DNA of 64,000 nt from Sinorhizobium arboris LMG 14919 (GTDB lineage Bacteria; Pseudomonadota; Alphaproteobacteria; Rhizobiales; Rhizobiaceae), in NCBI RefSeq assembly GCF_000427465.1, contig NZ_ATYB01000014.1, forward strand, positions 1,821,570-1,885,569. Direction: 5' to 3'. Under the pieces are notes generated by a model. The model ran no database searches. It worked only from the letters and a program-made list of their open reading frames with translations, and was not told the DNA's origin. Below, in pieces: positions 7,855 to 17,984 of this stretch. How positions within the stretch are numbered: the stretch's first letter is position 1; each line of letters opens with the position of its first letter. Made by a program: the position numbers and the translations under genes.

Positions 7855-9140
7855 TCCGATACATCGATGAGATGCATGAAGGAGCCGGCAACGTTCCGGC
7901 GTCGAAGGCCGGCGCGGCCGAGATCCACTCCTGCCGCATCCCGTACCATGAAGAGCGGCTCAGCCGCCCCCTCCGAAACGATCGTGGCATAGTGAAATTC
8001 GTGCGCGGTCATCGGTCCCCGGAAAAACGCGTCGTCGACAGGCGTCACGCGCCGGTAGCCGAGATGCCGCCTGCGTTCGGCGAAGCTCGTGACGAGCGGC
8101 AAAAGCCCGAGCATCTCGCAGCGCCTACCGTCCGCGGCGACAAGTCCCTCGCCCAGCGCCATGTAGCCGCCGCACTCCCCGAAGATGCGCGCTCCGCTCC
8201 CAGCCACCTGGTGCATCCCTGCGCGGAACTTCGAAGCGCTCGCAAGGCGTTCCGCATGCAGCTCGGGATAACCGCCGGGGAGATAGATCGCATCGGATTC
8301 CGGATGGGGCGCCTCGTCCGCAAGAGGCGAGAAGAAGGTGATTTCGGTCCCCTGCCCGCGCCAGCCGGAAAGAAGATGTTCGTAGCAGAAGGCGAAGGCG
8401 ACATCGCGCGCAACGGCGGTCCGCTGGCCGAGCGGCCTTAGCGTCTCCGCTGTCTCTCCCGCCGTCAGGTCCGTCGCCGCCGCGAGCATCGCGTCGAGAT
8501 CGCACGCCGACGCGACGCACTTTGCCGCGTGGTCTATGAAGGCTTCCAGCGATCCATGCTCGCCTGCCTGTACGAGACCCAGGTGGCGTTCCGGCAGTTT
8601 CAATGCCGCGTCCTGCCGCAGCACGCCCAAGACCGGCATTGCTATTCCGGCAAGCGCATCGCGCAGCATTCCCTCGTGCCGATCGCTGCCGACCCGGTTC
8701 AGAATGACGCCCGCGACGCGGACATCGTCGCGATGACGGGCATAGCCGCCGACCAGCGCGGCCACGGAATGGGAGAGGCGCGCACAGTCGACGACCAGGA
8801 TTACTGCGAGTCCAAGCGCTGCGGCGAGATCCGCCGGTGCGCCCGAACCATCCGCTGCGCCGTCGAAGAGACCCATCATCGCTTCCATGATCAGCACCGA
8901 ACCGTCACCCGTCGCATTGGCCGCGTTGGCGAGGAGCAGTCCGGGGCGCATCGCCCAGGGGTCATAATTGAAACAGGGCTTCCCGCTGGCGGCCGTGTGA
9001 AAAGCCGGATCGATATAGTCCGGCCCTGCCTTTCCAGGTGCGATCGAGACCCCACGCCGCTTCAACGCGCGCATCAGGCCGAGCGTGACCGTAGTCTTGC
9101 CCGACCCGGAGCTCGGCGCTGCAATCATGAGACCTTTCAT
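7851..9140 (-). CDS. cobB: Hydrogenobyrinic acid a,c-diamide synthase CobB
   Basis: 429-residue glutamine-dependent amidotransferase that amidates side chains a and c of hydrogenobyrinate. The N-terminal P-loop domain has MIAAPSSGSGKTTVTLGLMR, and the C-terminal glutaminase domain has IFGECGGYMALGEGL with the nucleophile Cys. ATG at 9138-9140 overlaps the cobA stop as ATGA and begins immediately before the P-loop, so I prefer it to an upstream start that would add 24 non-homologous residues. Part of the cobE-A-B-C-D run. Confidence 0.93.
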   Translation of the reverse strand: MKGLMIAAPSSGSGKTTVTLGLMRALKRRGVSIAPGKAGPDYIDPAFHTAASGKPCFNYDPWAMRPGLLLANAANATGDGSVLIMEAMMGLFDGAADGSGAPADLAAALGLAVILVVDCARLSHSVAALVGGYARHRDDVRVAGVILNRVGSDRHEGMLRDALAGIAMPVLGVLRQDAALKLPERHLGLVQAGEHGSLEAFIDHAAKCVASACDLDAMLAAATDLTAGETAETLRPLGQRTAVARDVAFAFCYEHLLSGWRGQGTEITFFSPLADEAPHPESDAIYLPGGYPELHAERLASASKFRAGMHQVAGSGARIFGECGGYMALGEGLVAADGRRCEMLGLLPLVTSFAERRRHLGYRRVTPVDDAFFRGPMTAHEFHYATIVSEGAAEPLFMVRDAAGVDLGRAGLRRRNVAGSFMHLIDVSE

Positions 9141-9976
9141 GCCGGATTCCGGAGGATGCGGCTCGAAAACGGATCGGGAGCGAGCGCCCGGCCAGCGAGC
9201 GCTCCAAGCCAATCGAGCGAGGCGCGCAATCGAACGACTTCGCCGACGACGACGATTGCCGGCGGCTCGAGTCCCGAAGCGGTCACATCGGCTTCAGCGC
9301 CCGAAAGCGTCGTTTCCAGCACCACCTGCTCCGGTGTCGCCGCATTGCAGACGAAAGCCATCGGCTCGTCGGGCGAGCGGCCGGCGGCGATGAGATTGGT
9401 CGAGATCTGGCCGATGTGCTTCATTGCCATGTACATGACGATGACCGGAGAGCCCTTGGCAATGCCGTCCCAATTGATCCTGTCCGGCACGACGCCGGAG
9501 GAATCATGCCCCGTGAGGAAAGTCACCGCATGGTTGACCTCCCGATGCGTGACCGGAATACCGGCATAGGCAAGCCCGCCTATGCCGGCGGTAATCCCCG
9601 GAACGATGCGGAACGGGATGTGGTGCTCGGCCAGGGTCAGCGCCTCCTCTCCGCCTCGGCCGAAGACGAATGGATCGCCACCCTTGAGGCGCAACACCCT
9701 CTTCCCTTCACGCGCCAGTTCGACGAGCCGCAGCGAGATGTCGCGCTGTTTCGGCGAAGGCTTACCGCCGCGCTTGCCCGCAAATTCGAGTGCTGCGGTC
9801 CCTTTCGCGAGTTTGAGGCAATCGCCGTTGACCAGCGCATCATGAACGATCACATCGGCCTGGCGGAGCGCATTGGCTGCGTGCAGGGTCAGAAGGCCGG
9901 GATCGCCCGGGCCCGCACCGACGAGCCAGACCGATCCCGGCTCGAGTTCAGGCAGGCCGGCAAAAATGTCCGTCAT
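9137..9976 (-). CDS. cobA: Uroporphyrinogen-III C-methyltransferase CobA
   Basis: 279-residue SAM-dependent methyltransferase that forms precorrin-2, the branch point to corrinoids. Motifs seen: VGAGPGDPGLLTLHAANALR at the N-terminus, LKGGDPFVFGRGGEEAL, and YAGIPVTHREVNHAVTFLTG. Start ATG 9974-9976 gives MTDIFAGLPELEPG, matching the known alphaproteobacterial CobA start, and has CGGAG upstream; an earlier ATG would add eight residues. The 109-base gap to cobE upstream is AT-rich and may carry a separate promoter. Confidence 0.93.
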   Translation of the reverse strand: MTDIFAGLPELEPGSVWLVGAGPGDPGLLTLHAANALRQADVIVHDALVNGDCLKLAKGTAALEFAGKRGGKPSPKQRDISLRLVELAREGKRVLRLKGGDPFVFGRGGEEALTLAEHHIPFRIVPGITAGIGGLAYAGIPVTHREVNHAVTFLTGHDSSGVVPDRINWDGIAKGSPVIVMYMAMKHIGQISTNLIAAGRSPDEPMAFVCNAATPEQVVLETTLSGAEADVTASGLEPPAIVVVGEVVRLRASLDWLGALAGRALAPDPFSSRILRNPA

Positions 9977-10109
9977 CGGTCGATACTCCGGGCAAAGCAT
10001 GGCATCCCATCAGGTCCGACCGAGGAAAATCTTGAAGTCGTCGCGTAGGAAACAATGGCAGATAATTGAATCCGCTTATCAAAGAAACTGCAAATTTCGG
10101 CCGAGACCA

Positions 10110-10538
10110 TCACACGGCTCCCCCTGCATAATCAGCCGGTCCGGCGATTGCCGCCGTCGCCCGCACCGATCGGATCTTAGGCACGAGCAGCACCGCGTCG
10201 CACCCGGCGGCCGCCAGAGCCGCGCCCTCAGCGACGCCGTGGCAACCCGTATGGGCAAAGACGACCTTCGATGGATTTTTTAGACGCGACGATTGCGCCT
10301 CCAGCATGGCAGCCTCGAAGAAATGCGCGGGTACCGAAAAGTGCCGCGCGACCGCATGGATCGCGGGCTCGTCGGTCCGTGCATCCAGAGAGGCGACGAG
10401 TGCGACATCCCTGCCGGAAGCGCCGGCATGCGCGAGCGCCTGTTCGGCAAGCGCAATCACCTCTTCGGGCGCAGTGTTGCGCTCACAGCCAAGGCCGAGC
10501 ACGAGTTTGGCGGTGATGAGTCCTTCGGCGGAAGGCAT
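10110..10538 (-). CDS. cobE: Cobalamin biosynthesis protein CobE (CbiG C-terminal domain family)
   Basis: 142-residue small protein of the CobE/CbiG_C fold. It starts MPSAEGLITAKLVLGLGCER and contains VALVASLDARTDEPAI and VVFAHTGCHGVAEGAALAAAG, all typical. CobE has been proposed to assist handling of corrinoid intermediates in the aerobic pathway; its exact chemistry is not settled. I chose ATG 10536-10538, which has GGGAG upstream; in-frame ATGs at 10556 and 10574 are alternatives. It heads the cobE-A-B-C-D set, transcribed away from the TSUP gene. Confidence 0.85.
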   Translation of the reverse strand: MPSAEGLITAKLVLGLGCERNTAPEEVIALAEQALAHAGASGRDVALVASLDARTDEPAIHAVARHFSVPAHFFEAAMLEAQSSRLKNPSKVVFAHTGCHGVAEGAALAAAGCDAVLLVPKIRSVRATAAIAGPADYAGGAV

Positions 10539-10861
10539 ATGCGGTACGGCTCCCATGCGGCGTCGGCGTTCCATACGAAGCGCCGGCCCGGCGAAATGCC
10601 ACGTACCGGTCCGGACAGCACCGGATCAAGCCCCCTGCATGGGTCGGCCGCACCGGACGCTCTTTCAGTCCGTTTGAACGGACGCCGTCGCATGATCGTC
10701 ATTTTTATCGGAGCGCTTCAGGTCGGTCAAACCGGATTGCGCCATCCGCATGTCGCAAACCGCGCCGCCACGGGATCGGCCTCAAGACAATTCTTTGCAT
10801 TTCGGCGTGACCTCTGACACAAGGCGGATGCAACTCCGCCGCCCATTTGCTCGAGACACCA
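10539..10861. other. Divergent intergenic region, cobE / TSUP gene
   Basis: About 320 bases without a convincing gene between cobE (minus) and the TSUP permease (plus). I looked for cobalamin riboswitch core words on the minus strand and found none. The only striking element is the perfect 16-base palindrome at 10668-10683. Confidence 0.6.
10668..10683. promoter_or_regulatory. Perfect palindrome GTCCGTTTGAACGGAC, candidate operator
   Basis: A 16-base dyad (seven-base arms, two-base centre) in the divergent region, 130 bases upstream of cobE and about 180 upstream of the TSUP start. The form suits a dimeric repressor. The regulator is unknown. Confidence 0.4.
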
Positions 10862-11647
10862 GTGCACGACCTCGCCCTCCATATTCTGCTCTTTCTTTTC
10901 GCTGCCGCATTCCTCGCCGGCTTCATCGATTCGATCGCCGGCGGTGGGGGGATGATCACCATTCCGGCCATGCTGATCGCGGGGATTCCGCCGCTCGAAA
11001 CGCTCGGCACCAACAAACTGCAGTCCCTCTTCGGCTCCGGTTCGGCGAGCATCGCCTATGCACGGCACGGCCACGTGAATCTCGGTGAGCAGCTCCCGAT
11101 GGCGCTGATGTCGGCGGGAGGCGCGGTATTGGGCGCATTGCTGGCGACGGTCGCTCCTGCGGACGTTCTGGAGGCGGTGCTGCCGTTCCTGCTGATCGGC
11201 ATCGCGCTCTACTTCGGTTTCAAGCCGAATATCGGCGACATCGACAAGCATCGGCGCCTGTCGGTTTTCCTGTTCACCGTCACCTTCGTGCCCCTGATCG
11301 GCCTCTATGACGGCGTTTTCGGTCCGGGCACAGGCTCCTTTTTCATGCTCGGCTTCGTCTCGCTCGCGGGCTACGGCATTCTCAAGGCGACCGCCCACAC
11401 GAAATTCCTGAACTTCGGTTCCAATATCGGCGCATTCTTCGTCTTCCTGCTCAGCGGCGTCGTGCTCTGGAAGGTCGGCCTTACGATGGGTGTCGGCCAG
11501 TTCCTGGGCGCGCAGGTCGGCTCGCGTTACGCGATGGCAAAGGGCGCAAAGATCATCAAGCCGTTGCTGGTCGTCGTTTCGATCGCGCTCGCCATCCGGC
11601 TGCTCGCCGATCCGGCGCATCCGCTGCGGATCTGGCTGGCCCTGTAG
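10862..11647 (+). CDS. TSUP / TauE-SafE family membrane permease (DUF81)
   Basis: 261-residue integral membrane protein with about eight hydrophobic segments. The N-terminal glycine-rich signature AAAFLAGFIDSIAGGGGMIT and its second-half counterpart FVPLIGLYDGVFGPGTGSFF mark the two TSUP repeats. Family members move sulfite, sulfoacetate or other small anions; the substrate here is not evident. GTG at 10862 gives VHDLALHILLFLF; TTG at 10847 would add five residues. It is transcribed away from the cobE operon. A hairpin GGCTGGCC-N5-GGCCAGCC spans its stop codon (11633-11653) and may help end the transcript. Confidence 0.85.
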   Translation: MHDLALHILLFLFAAAFLAGFIDSIAGGGGMITIPAMLIAGIPPLETLGTNKLQSLFGSGSASIAYARHGHVNLGEQLPMALMSAGGAVLGALLATVAPADVLEAVLPFLLIGIALYFGFKPNIGDIDKHRRLSVFLFTVTFVPLIGLYDGVFGPGTGSFFMLGFVSLAGYGILKATAHTKFLNFGSNIGAFFVFLLSGVVLWKVGLTMGVGQFLGAQVGSRYAMAKGAKIIKPLLVVVSIALAIRLLADPAHPLRIWLAL

Positions 11648-11723
11648 GCCAGCCGCCAACCTGAGATAACGCGCCCCCAGGCGAAAAACCGTTATCCACT
11701 TTTCCTACAAGCGCTCCGACGCT

Positions 11724-13505
11724 TCAGCCGTTCCAGACGAGATGCCCGCCGCCGAGGTCCGATGCCGGCGGAAAGGATGGCGCATAGTCCAGCGCGCGTA
11801 CCGGACTTGGCAGATCCTCCGCTTTCGGAACGAAATCGCGGCGCGTTCGGCCCGGATCTGCGACGGGAACCGCAGCCATCAGCTTCCTGGTATAGGGATG
11901 CTGCGGATTCTCGAAGATCTGCCGCCGCGTGCCCATTTCGACGAAGCGGCCCATGTACATGACCGCTACCCGGTGGCTGATCTGCTCGACGACTGCCATG
12001 TCGTGAGAAATAAACAAATAGGAGACACCCGTCTCGTCCTGGATGTCCTGCAGGAGATCGAGCACCTGTGCCTGGATCGACACGTCGAGTGCCGCGACGG
12101 ACTCGTCTGCGACGATGAGCTTCGGTGAAAGAGACAGCGCGCGCGCAATGCAGATGCGCTGCCGCTGACCGCCCGAAAACTCATGCGGGTAACGCTTCAT
12201 CTGCTCGGGCGACAGTCCGACCCGCTTGAAAAGATACTCCACCCGGTCACGCAGCTCGCTTCCGCTTGCAAGGCCGTGGATCACCAGCGGCTCCGCCACC
12301 AGATCGCCGACCCGCATGCGCGGATCCAGCGATGCGTAGGGGTCCTGAAAGATCATCTGCACGTCACGCAGGATGGGTCGCATCGCGCTGCCCCGCAAGC
12401 CTCCCGTGGGGCGTCCGTTGACCCGTATGTCTCCCGTCCACGGGACAAGGTTCAAAAGCGCCTTGCCGGTCGTCGACTTGCCGCAACCGGATTCTCCGAC
12501 GAGAGACAGCGTCTCACCCTTGCGAACGGAGAACGAGATGCCCTCCACCGCGTGAAGCCGCTTGACCGGCCGCTGAAGGATGCCGCCCTTGATGTCGAAA
12601 CGAACCTTAAGTTTATCGACTTCAAGCATCGGCTGTTCGGCGCCCGGCGCAGACCTTGCCCCGACCGCCTTGCCCGCCGCACGCTTCGGCGCGTCCGTTC
12701 CCTCCATTTCGCCGAGGCGCGGCACAGCGGAAAGGAGCTCCTTCGTGTACGCATCCTGCGGATGCGCGAAAAGGTCTCGGCTGGCCGCATGCTCCACAGT
12801 GCGGCCGTGCTTCATGACCAGCACCTCGTCGGCCATCTCCGCGACCACGCCCATATCATGGGTGATCATGATCACCGAAATCCCATAATCGGCCTGCAGC
12901 TTGCGGATAAGGGCCAGTATCTGCGCCTGAACCGTCACATCGAGCGCCGTCGTCGGCTCGTCGGCGATCAGGATCCGCGGATTCTGGGAGAGCGCCATCG
13001 CGATGACGATGCGCTGACGCAAGCCGCCCGAAAGCTCGTGCGGATACTGACCGAGCCGCCGCTCCGGCTCCGGAATCTGAACCTGACCCAGGAGTTCGAC
13101 GGCCCGCGCCCGCGCAGCACGCCGGTTGCCGGCGTCTCCATGCGCGGTGATCGCACCGATCAGCTGACTGCCAACCGTCATCACCGGGTTGAGCGAGGTC
13201 ATCGGCTCCTGGAAGATCATCCCGATCTTGCGCCCGCGAATCCGCCGCATGCGCGCTTCCGGAAGCGCCAATATGTCCTCGCCCTCGAGAGTGGCCGAGC
13301 CGCCCGCGATACGTGCCATCGGCTTCGGCAGCAGCTGCATCAGCGAAAGCGCGGTCATCGATTTGCCCGATCCGCTCTCGCCTGCAAGACAAAGCGTCCT
13401 GCCGGGAAGAAGATCGAAGGACAGACGCTCCACCACGATCTTAGGCCCGGTGGGCGTAGCCACCTGGACGGTCAGATCCTTCACGGAAAGCAAAGAGGAA
13501 GTCAT
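11724..13505 (-). CDS. Fused peptide/amide-type ABC transporter ATPase (DppD-DppF)
   Basis: 593-residue protein with two complete ABC domains. The first has [24 protein letters not shown] and DEPTTALD; the second has [24 protein letters not shown] and DESVAALD. It ends with an oligopeptide-transporter tail ([11 protein letters not shown]). Such fused ATPases energise two-permease peptide-type importers. It is the last gene of the series AmiC, AmiR, permease, permease, binding protein, amidase, so the cargo is probably a short amide or peptide. The linker (about residues 270-300) is rich in Ala/Lys. Confidence 0.9.
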   Translation of the reverse strand: MTSSLLSVKDLTVQVATPTGPKIVVERLSFDLLPGRTLCLAGESGSGKSMTALSLMQLLPKPMARIAGGSATLEGEDILALPEARMRRIRGRKIGMIFQEPMTSLNPVMTVGSQLIGAITAHGDAGNRRAARARAVELLGQVQIPEPERRLGQYPHELSGGLRQRIVIAMALSQNPRILIADEPTTALDVTVQAQILALIRKLQADYGISVIMITHDMGVVAEMADEVLVMKHGRTVEHAASRDLFAHPQDAYTKELLSAVPRLGEMEGTDAPKRAAGKAVGARSAPGAEQPMLEVDKLKVRFDIKGGILQRPVKRLHAVEGISFSVRKGETLSLVGESGCGKSTTGKALLNLVPWTGDIRVNGRPTGGLRGSAMRPILRDVQMIFQDPYASLDPRMRVGDLVAEPLVIHGLASGSELRDRVEYLFKRVGLSPEQMKRYPHEFSGGQRQRICIARALSLSPKLIVADESVAALDVSIQAQVLDLLQDIQDETGVSYLFISHDMAVVEQISHRVAVMYMGRFVEMGTRRQIFENPQHPYTRKLMAAVPVADPGRTRRDFVPKAEDLPSPVRALDYAPSFPPASDLGGGHLVWNG

Positions 13506-13575
13506 CGGGCAGAGGCCTTGGCAATGTCATCAGAAGGACGTCCTGCCCCGCCAAGGCGGGCCAGGACCGGGTTCG

Positions 13576-14529
13576 TCACGCGAAGACGACGCGCGGGAAA
13601 TAGAAGGACACGACCCAGTTCGGCTGGTCGACGATCTCGCTGATGCGAAGGTCACCGCAGACCGAGCACAGCATATAGGCTTCTTCCGGCTTCATCCCGC
13701 GTGTCGCACAGAGAAGGTCGATCATGCCGGACACGGCCGCGCGCGCGCCTTCCATAAGATCGCTTCCGACGCCCGTCGTGACCTCATAGCCTTCCGCATC
13801 GAGATGCCGTGTGACAGGGCCTGACGTCGTAAAGCGCGGCATCCGGAGATTCGCGTCCTTTACCACCTCGAGCTTCACGACCACATCCATTGCGCTTTCG
13901 ATGGCAGTGCCGCAGACTTCGCCATCGCCTTGCGCCGCATGGGTGTCGCCGATGGAGAACAGGGCGCCTTCCACCTCGACGGGCAGATAGAGGGTCGTTC
14001 CCGCCGCAAGGTCGCGAATGTCGAGATTGCCTCCCACCCGCCGTGGCGGAACGACGGAATGCAGCCCCGGCTCCGCCGGCGCGAGCCCGATCGTGCCGGC
14101 GAAGGGCTTCAAAGGAACCCGGCCGAACTCGCCAAAGGCTGCGGGAGCAAGCGTAGCCGGATCATATTTCCAAAGTGCCAGCGCCGGCTCCGTGAACTGG
14201 TCGGCGAGGAGCCCGAAGCCCGGAATATTTGCCGTCCAGCCGAAGCCGCTCGGCTTGAAGTGTTCGATGGTCACCTTCAGGGCGTCACCCGGCCTGGCCC
14301 CATCGACATAGATGGGACCGGTGACCGGATTGACCTTCGTGAAATCGATCGTCGAAACGTCGGCAACCGTGCTGCCGGCGGTGAAATGACCGGAGCCGGA
14401 GTCCAGGCAATTGAACTCGAGCCGCGATCCGGGGGCCACCGTTTCCGCGGGCGGGATCGAATGATCCCAGCCGTAATGGTGGTGACGTCCGTGGATGGTG
14501 TAGTCGCAGTTACTGCACATCTTTTGCAT
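13576..14529 (-). CDS. Acetamidase/formamidase family protein
   Basis: 317-residue FmdA-type amidohydrolase that releases ammonia from a small amide. Family features are a Cys/His-rich start ([20 protein letters not shown]), [20 protein letters not shown] near the middle and [20 protein letters not shown] near the end. It overlaps the end of the binding-protein gene by about 20 bases, so it is translated from the same message. ATG at 14520 is an alternative start. With the AmiC/AmiR regulators and an importer beside it, it most likely hydrolyses the imported amide in the cytoplasm. Confidence 0.9.
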   Translation of the reverse strand: MQKMCSNCDYTIHGRHHHYGWDHSIPPAETVAPGSRLEFNCLDSGSGHFTAGSTVADVSTIDFTKVNPVTGPIYVDGARPGDALKVTIEHFKPSGFGWTANIPGFGLLADQFTEPALALWKYDPATLAPAAFGEFGRVPLKPFAGTIGLAPAEPGLHSVVPPRRVGGNLDIRDLAAGTTLYLPVEVEGALFSIGDTHAAQGDGEVCGTAIESAMDVVVKLEVVKDANLRMPRFTTSGPVTRHLDAEGYEVTTGVGSDLMEGARAAVSGMIDLLCATRGMKPEEAYMLCSVCGDLRISEIVDQPNWVVSFYFPRVVFA

Positions 14530-16126
14530 AGACCTGATCGTAGTGGACGGGGATGTGGACCGGATCGACGAACAGCTTGTCGTCGCCGCCGATGCGCTCC
14601 GAGCGGATGGTGAAGCGCTCCTCGTTGAAGATCGGCGCCCAGGGCGCGTCCTCCATGATCTTCAGGTAGATGTCGCGCCACAGGGCCTCGCGCTCCGTGG
14701 CCCTTGCCGGGTCGACGATGGCGTCGGCTTCGGCTGCGTTCTTGTCGAGCTCTTCATTGCAGTACCAGGACCAGTTCCAGCCTCCCGGCACGGCACCGCC
14801 GCAGCCCAGAATGGGGCCATAGAAGTTCGACGGATCCGGGAAATCGGCAATCCACGCCATGCCGCCCGACCAGATCATCGGCGCCTGGTTTTCCTCGCCG
14901 CCGGCCGCGATGACATTGGCCTGTGCGAGCGACTTGATAGATGCCGTGATGCCGATCGCCTTCAGGTCCTGCTGGATCGCCTGGGCGATGCGCGGCTGCG
15001 GGTCGGTGTTCATGACATAGAGTTCGGTCGAAAATCCGTCGGCGAGACCAGCCTGCTCGAGCAGCTTCTTGGCGCCTTCGGGATCGAAGGTATAACCGGC
15101 ATAGTCCTTTGCATAGCCCGGCATCGAGGGCGGCAGCGGCTGGTTGGCGGCCACCGCGCGACCATTGATGATGCGCAGGATCCGGTCCTTGTTGATGGCC
15201 ATGTTCACAGCCTTGCGCACCTCGACCTTGTCGAAGGGAGCCATCTTGACGTTCATCGTTACATAGCCGGTGTGCAGCTGGCCGCCCCGGATGATCAGAT
15301 CCTTGAAGTTCGGGTCGTTCGTCACCTCGACGAACTTCGCGGGCGGAATGCCGTCCCCAGGCATATCGACTTCGCCGTTCTGCAGGCGAAGAAGCGCAAC
15401 GACCGGCTCCTGGCCGACCTCGAAGGTGATTCGATCCAGCTTCGGAAGCCCTTCGTTCCAGTAGTCGGCGAAGCGCTCGAACACCAGGCGCTGCCCAAGC
15501 GTCCATTCGGCAAGCTTGAAGGCACCGGAACCGACGGGATTCTTCCCGAAATCCGCGCCGTGTTTCTCGACCTCTTCCTTCGGCACGACATGGGCAAAGT
15601 TGAGCGCCATGACATGGAGGAAGGTGGCATCGGGCCGAGTGAGTTCGAACCTGATCGTGTGCGGATCCTGCACCGTGATGCCGGACAGCTCGCCCCCCGT
15701 ACCGGCCGAGGCATCTTCAAAGCCCTTGATCGATGAAAAGAACCCGGCACCCGGGCTCTGGGTCGCCGGATTCACCACGCGCTCGATCGAATATTTCACG
15801 TCTTCGGCCGTCAGCTCGCGGCCATTGTGAAACTTGACGCCCTGGCGCAGCTTGAACGTGAAGACTTTGCCGTCCTGCGAGATCTCGTAGGATTCGGCAA
15901 GGTCGGGGCGCAGCTCGGTCGTGCCGGGGACGTAGTCCATCAGACCGTCGAACAGCGACTTGATCATCGACCAGTTCTGCCAGTCGTAGCCGATCGCCGG
16001 GTCGAGTGTCGAGACATCGTCCTTGTAGGTCACGGTCATTTCGCCACCCTGCTTGATCTCGTCGGCAAGCGCGGGATTTCCCATGAGTGCGGCGGCGCAG
16101 ACGCCGGCCAGTAGCAAGTTCCTCAT
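14510..16126 (-). CDS. ABC transporter periplasmic binding protein, peptide/amide type
   Basis: 538-residue SBP family 5 protein. The signal peptide MRNLLLAGVCAAALMGNPALA is followed by DEIKQGGEMTVTYKDDVSTL and YSIERVVNP, standard for this family. Start ATG 16124-16126 has AAGGAAC upstream and gives the signal peptide; longer readings are out of character. It delivers ligand to the two permeases encoded upstream. Ligand identity is inferred from operon neighbours (amide sensor and amidase), not from the sequence. Confidence 0.92.
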   Translation of the reverse strand: MRNLLLAGVCAAALMGNPALADEIKQGGEMTVTYKDDVSTLDPAIGYDWQNWSMIKSLFDGLMDYVPGTTELRPDLAESYEISQDGKVFTFKLRQGVKFHNGRELTAEDVKYSIERVVNPATQSPGAGFFSSIKGFEDASAGTGGELSGITVQDPHTIRFELTRPDATFLHVMALNFAHVVPKEEVEKHGADFGKNPVGSGAFKLAEWTLGQRLVFERFADYWNEGLPKLDRITFEVGQEPVVALLRLQNGEVDMPGDGIPPAKFVEVTNDPNFKDLIIRGGQLHTGYVTMNVKMAPFDKVEVRKAVNMAINKDRILRIINGRAVAANQPLPPSMPGYAKDYAGYTFDPEGAKKLLEQAGLADGFSTELYVMNTDPQPRIAQAIQQDLKAIGITASIKSLAQANVIAAGGEENQAPMIWSGGMAWIADFPDPSNFYGPILGCGGAVPGGWNWSWYCNEELDKNAAEADAIVDPARATEREALWRDIYLKIMEDAPWAPIFNEERFTIRSERIGGDDKLFVDPVHIPVHYDQVYAKDVQ

Positions 16127-16167
16127 CTGAAGTTCCTTTCTTGATGCTGCAGTTTGTTCTTCCCGCG

Positions 16168-17088
16168 TCAGCGCAGCTTGATGCGTGGGTCGATAAGAGG
16201 TGTGATGAGGTCGGCGAGCAGGTTGCCGAGCACGATGGCAAACGCAGAGACGAGCGTGACGCCCATGATGATCGGGATGTCCACCCGCTGGATCGCCTGC
16301 CAGGCCAGCTGACCGATGCCGGGCCAGCCGAAGACGCTTTCCACCACCACGATGCCGGACATGAACAGACCGATATCGATGCCGATCATCGCGATCACAG
16401 GCAGTATCGCATTGGGCATTGCGTGCCGGAACAAGACCTTGGCGCGACCGGCACCGGTTGCGCGCGCCGTGCGGATGAAATCCTGGCGCATCACTTCGAT
16501 CAGCGAGGAACGCATCATGCGCGAATACCAACCGGCCCCCAGGAAGCCGAGCGTGACGGAGGGCAAAACCAGGTGGGCGAAGGTGCCGTAGCCGCCAATC
16601 GGGAACCAGCCGAGCTTCACGGCGAAGACGTAAAGCAGCAGGATGCCGATCACGAATTGCGGCGCCGACACTCCGACGAAAGACGCGATCATCAGCGTAT
16701 CGTCGGTGCGTGAGCCGCGCCGAAGCGCCGCGACGATGCCCATGGTGAGCCCGAAGATCAGTTCACAAGTGATGGCTCCGGCCATCAGCACGAGGCTTGC
16801 CGGAAGGCGCGATGCAATTAAAGTCGAGACTTCCGTCTTCTGCAGATAGGAGCGGCCGAAGTCGCCCTGCAACAGGCCCGCGACGTAACGCAGATACTGC
16901 TCATAGAAGGGCAGGTTCAGCCCGAGCTGTTCGCGGATGTTCTCCACTGTCTGAGCCGTTGCACTGCGGCCGGCGATCTGTCTGGCTGGATCGGCCGGTA
17001 TCAGATAAAGCAGAACGAAGGTGACTAAGCTGATGCCAAGCAGGATAACAACCGTCTGAAGCAGTCGCCGCGCGATATAGGCTGCCAT
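16168..17088 (-). CDS. ABC transporter permease, DppB type
   Basis: 306-residue inner-membrane permease. It starts MAAYIARRLLQTVVILLGIS, has the loop GLNLPFYEQYLRYVAGLLQGDFG, and the EAA-like cytoplasmic region RTARATGAGRAKVLFRHAMP. Five to six membrane segments are apparent. Its ATG overlaps the upstream permease stop (TGATG), so translation is coupled. Confidence 0.92.
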   Translation of the reverse strand: MAAYIARRLLQTVVILLGISLVTFVLLYLIPADPARQIAGRSATAQTVENIREQLGLNLPFYEQYLRYVAGLLQGDFGRSYLQKTEVSTLIASRLPASLVLMAGAITCELIFGLTMGIVAALRRGSRTDDTLMIASFVGVSAPQFVIGILLLYVFAVKLGWFPIGGYGTFAHLVLPSVTLGFLGAGWYSRMMRSSLIEVMRQDFIRTARATGAGRAKVLFRHAMPNAILPVIAMIGIDIGLFMSGIVVVESVFGWPGIGQLAWQAIQRVDIPIIMGVTLVSAFAIVLGNLLADLITPLIDPRIKLR

Positions 17089-17984
17089 CAATGCCTCCCC
17101 TGCTGCGTCGGATCGAGAACATCGCGCAGCGCATCGCCGACCAGGTTGAAGGCGAGCGCCAGCGCCAGGATCGCCGCACCCGGTATGAACACCAGCCAGG
17201 GTGCCGACGTGAAATATGTCTGGTTTTCGAAAATGATGTTGCCCCAGGAGGGGATGGGCGGCTGCACGCCGATACCGAGGAATGAAAGCGTCGCCTCCAG
17301 AAGCACCGTCGTCGCGATGCCGAGCGTCGCCCAGACGATGATCGTGGACAGGAGATGCGGCAGGATGTGACGGAAGAGAATGCGTCCGGCGCCGGCGCCC
17401 ATGGCTCGCTCTGCAGTCACGAAATCGCGCTCGGCGACCGAGCGCGTTTCGGTATAGACGACGCGGGCGATCTGCACCCAATTCACCATGGCGATGACCA
17501 TCGCCACGATCCACAGGCTCGGGGTGAAGATCGCGGCCAGAACAATGGCCAGGAGAAGCGCCGGGAAGGCCATCATCAGATCGGTGAAGCGCATCAGCAC
17601 AGTGTCCACCCAGCCCCGGAAATAGCCGGCTGCAATACCGACGAGCGAGCCGATGACGACGGCAATGCCATTGGCGACCACGCCGATGACGAGCGAGGTG
17701 CGCGCGCCATAGATCAGGCGGCTCAGGAGGTCGCGTCCGACAAGGTCCGTACCCAGCCAGAACTGGCTGTTGGGCGGCAGCGGCGCGCCTTCGATGGTCA
17801 GCCCCTCGAAAAACTGCTCGTGCGGATCGTAGGGCACGATCCATGGCGCCAGCGCTGCTGCGCCCACCACCACGGCGATGATCGCGAAACCGATAAGCGC
17901 AAGCGGCCTGCGCAGGAGACGCGTCCACACGCCCGATGTCATACTTTCTTTACTGCGTGCCGTTTCAGCGACCATGGTCGGCAT
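17088..17984 (-). CDS. ABC transporter permease, DppC type
   Basis: 298-residue permease partner of the DppB-type protein. It has the N-terminal segment RRPLALIGFAIIAVVVGAAA, the loop WLGTDLVGRDLLSRLIYGAR and the coupling region AERAMGAGAGRILFRHILPH. The start overlaps the end of the ANTAR gene by 20 bases; ATG 17975 or 17942 are possible alternatives. The overlap shows that sensor, antiterminator and transporter share one transcript. Confidence 0.92.
   Translation of the reverse strand: MPTMVAETARSKESMTSGVWTRLLRRPLALIGFAIIAVVVGAAALAPWIVPYDPHEQFFEGLTIEGAPLPPNSQFWLGTDLVGRDLLSRLIYGARTSLVIGVVANGIAVVIGSLVGIAAGYFRGWVDTVLMRFTDLMMAFPALLLAIVLAAIFTPSLWIVAMVIAMVNWVQIARVVYTETRSVAERDFVTAERAMGAGAGRILFRHILPHLLSTIIVWATLGIATTVLLEATLSFLGIGVQPPIPSWGNIIFENQTYFTSAPWLVFIPGAAILALALAFNLVGDALRDVLDPTQQGRH

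Noticed and set aside
10575..10861. Possible cobalamin riboswitch upstream of cobE
   Set aside because: None of the conserved riboswitch words found at 26833-27228 (for example AGCCAGGAGACCTGCC) is present on the minus strand here.
12183..13643. 486-residue open frame on the plus strand
   Set aside because: Antisense to the fused ABC ATPase, whose motifs are unambiguous; no recognisable family.
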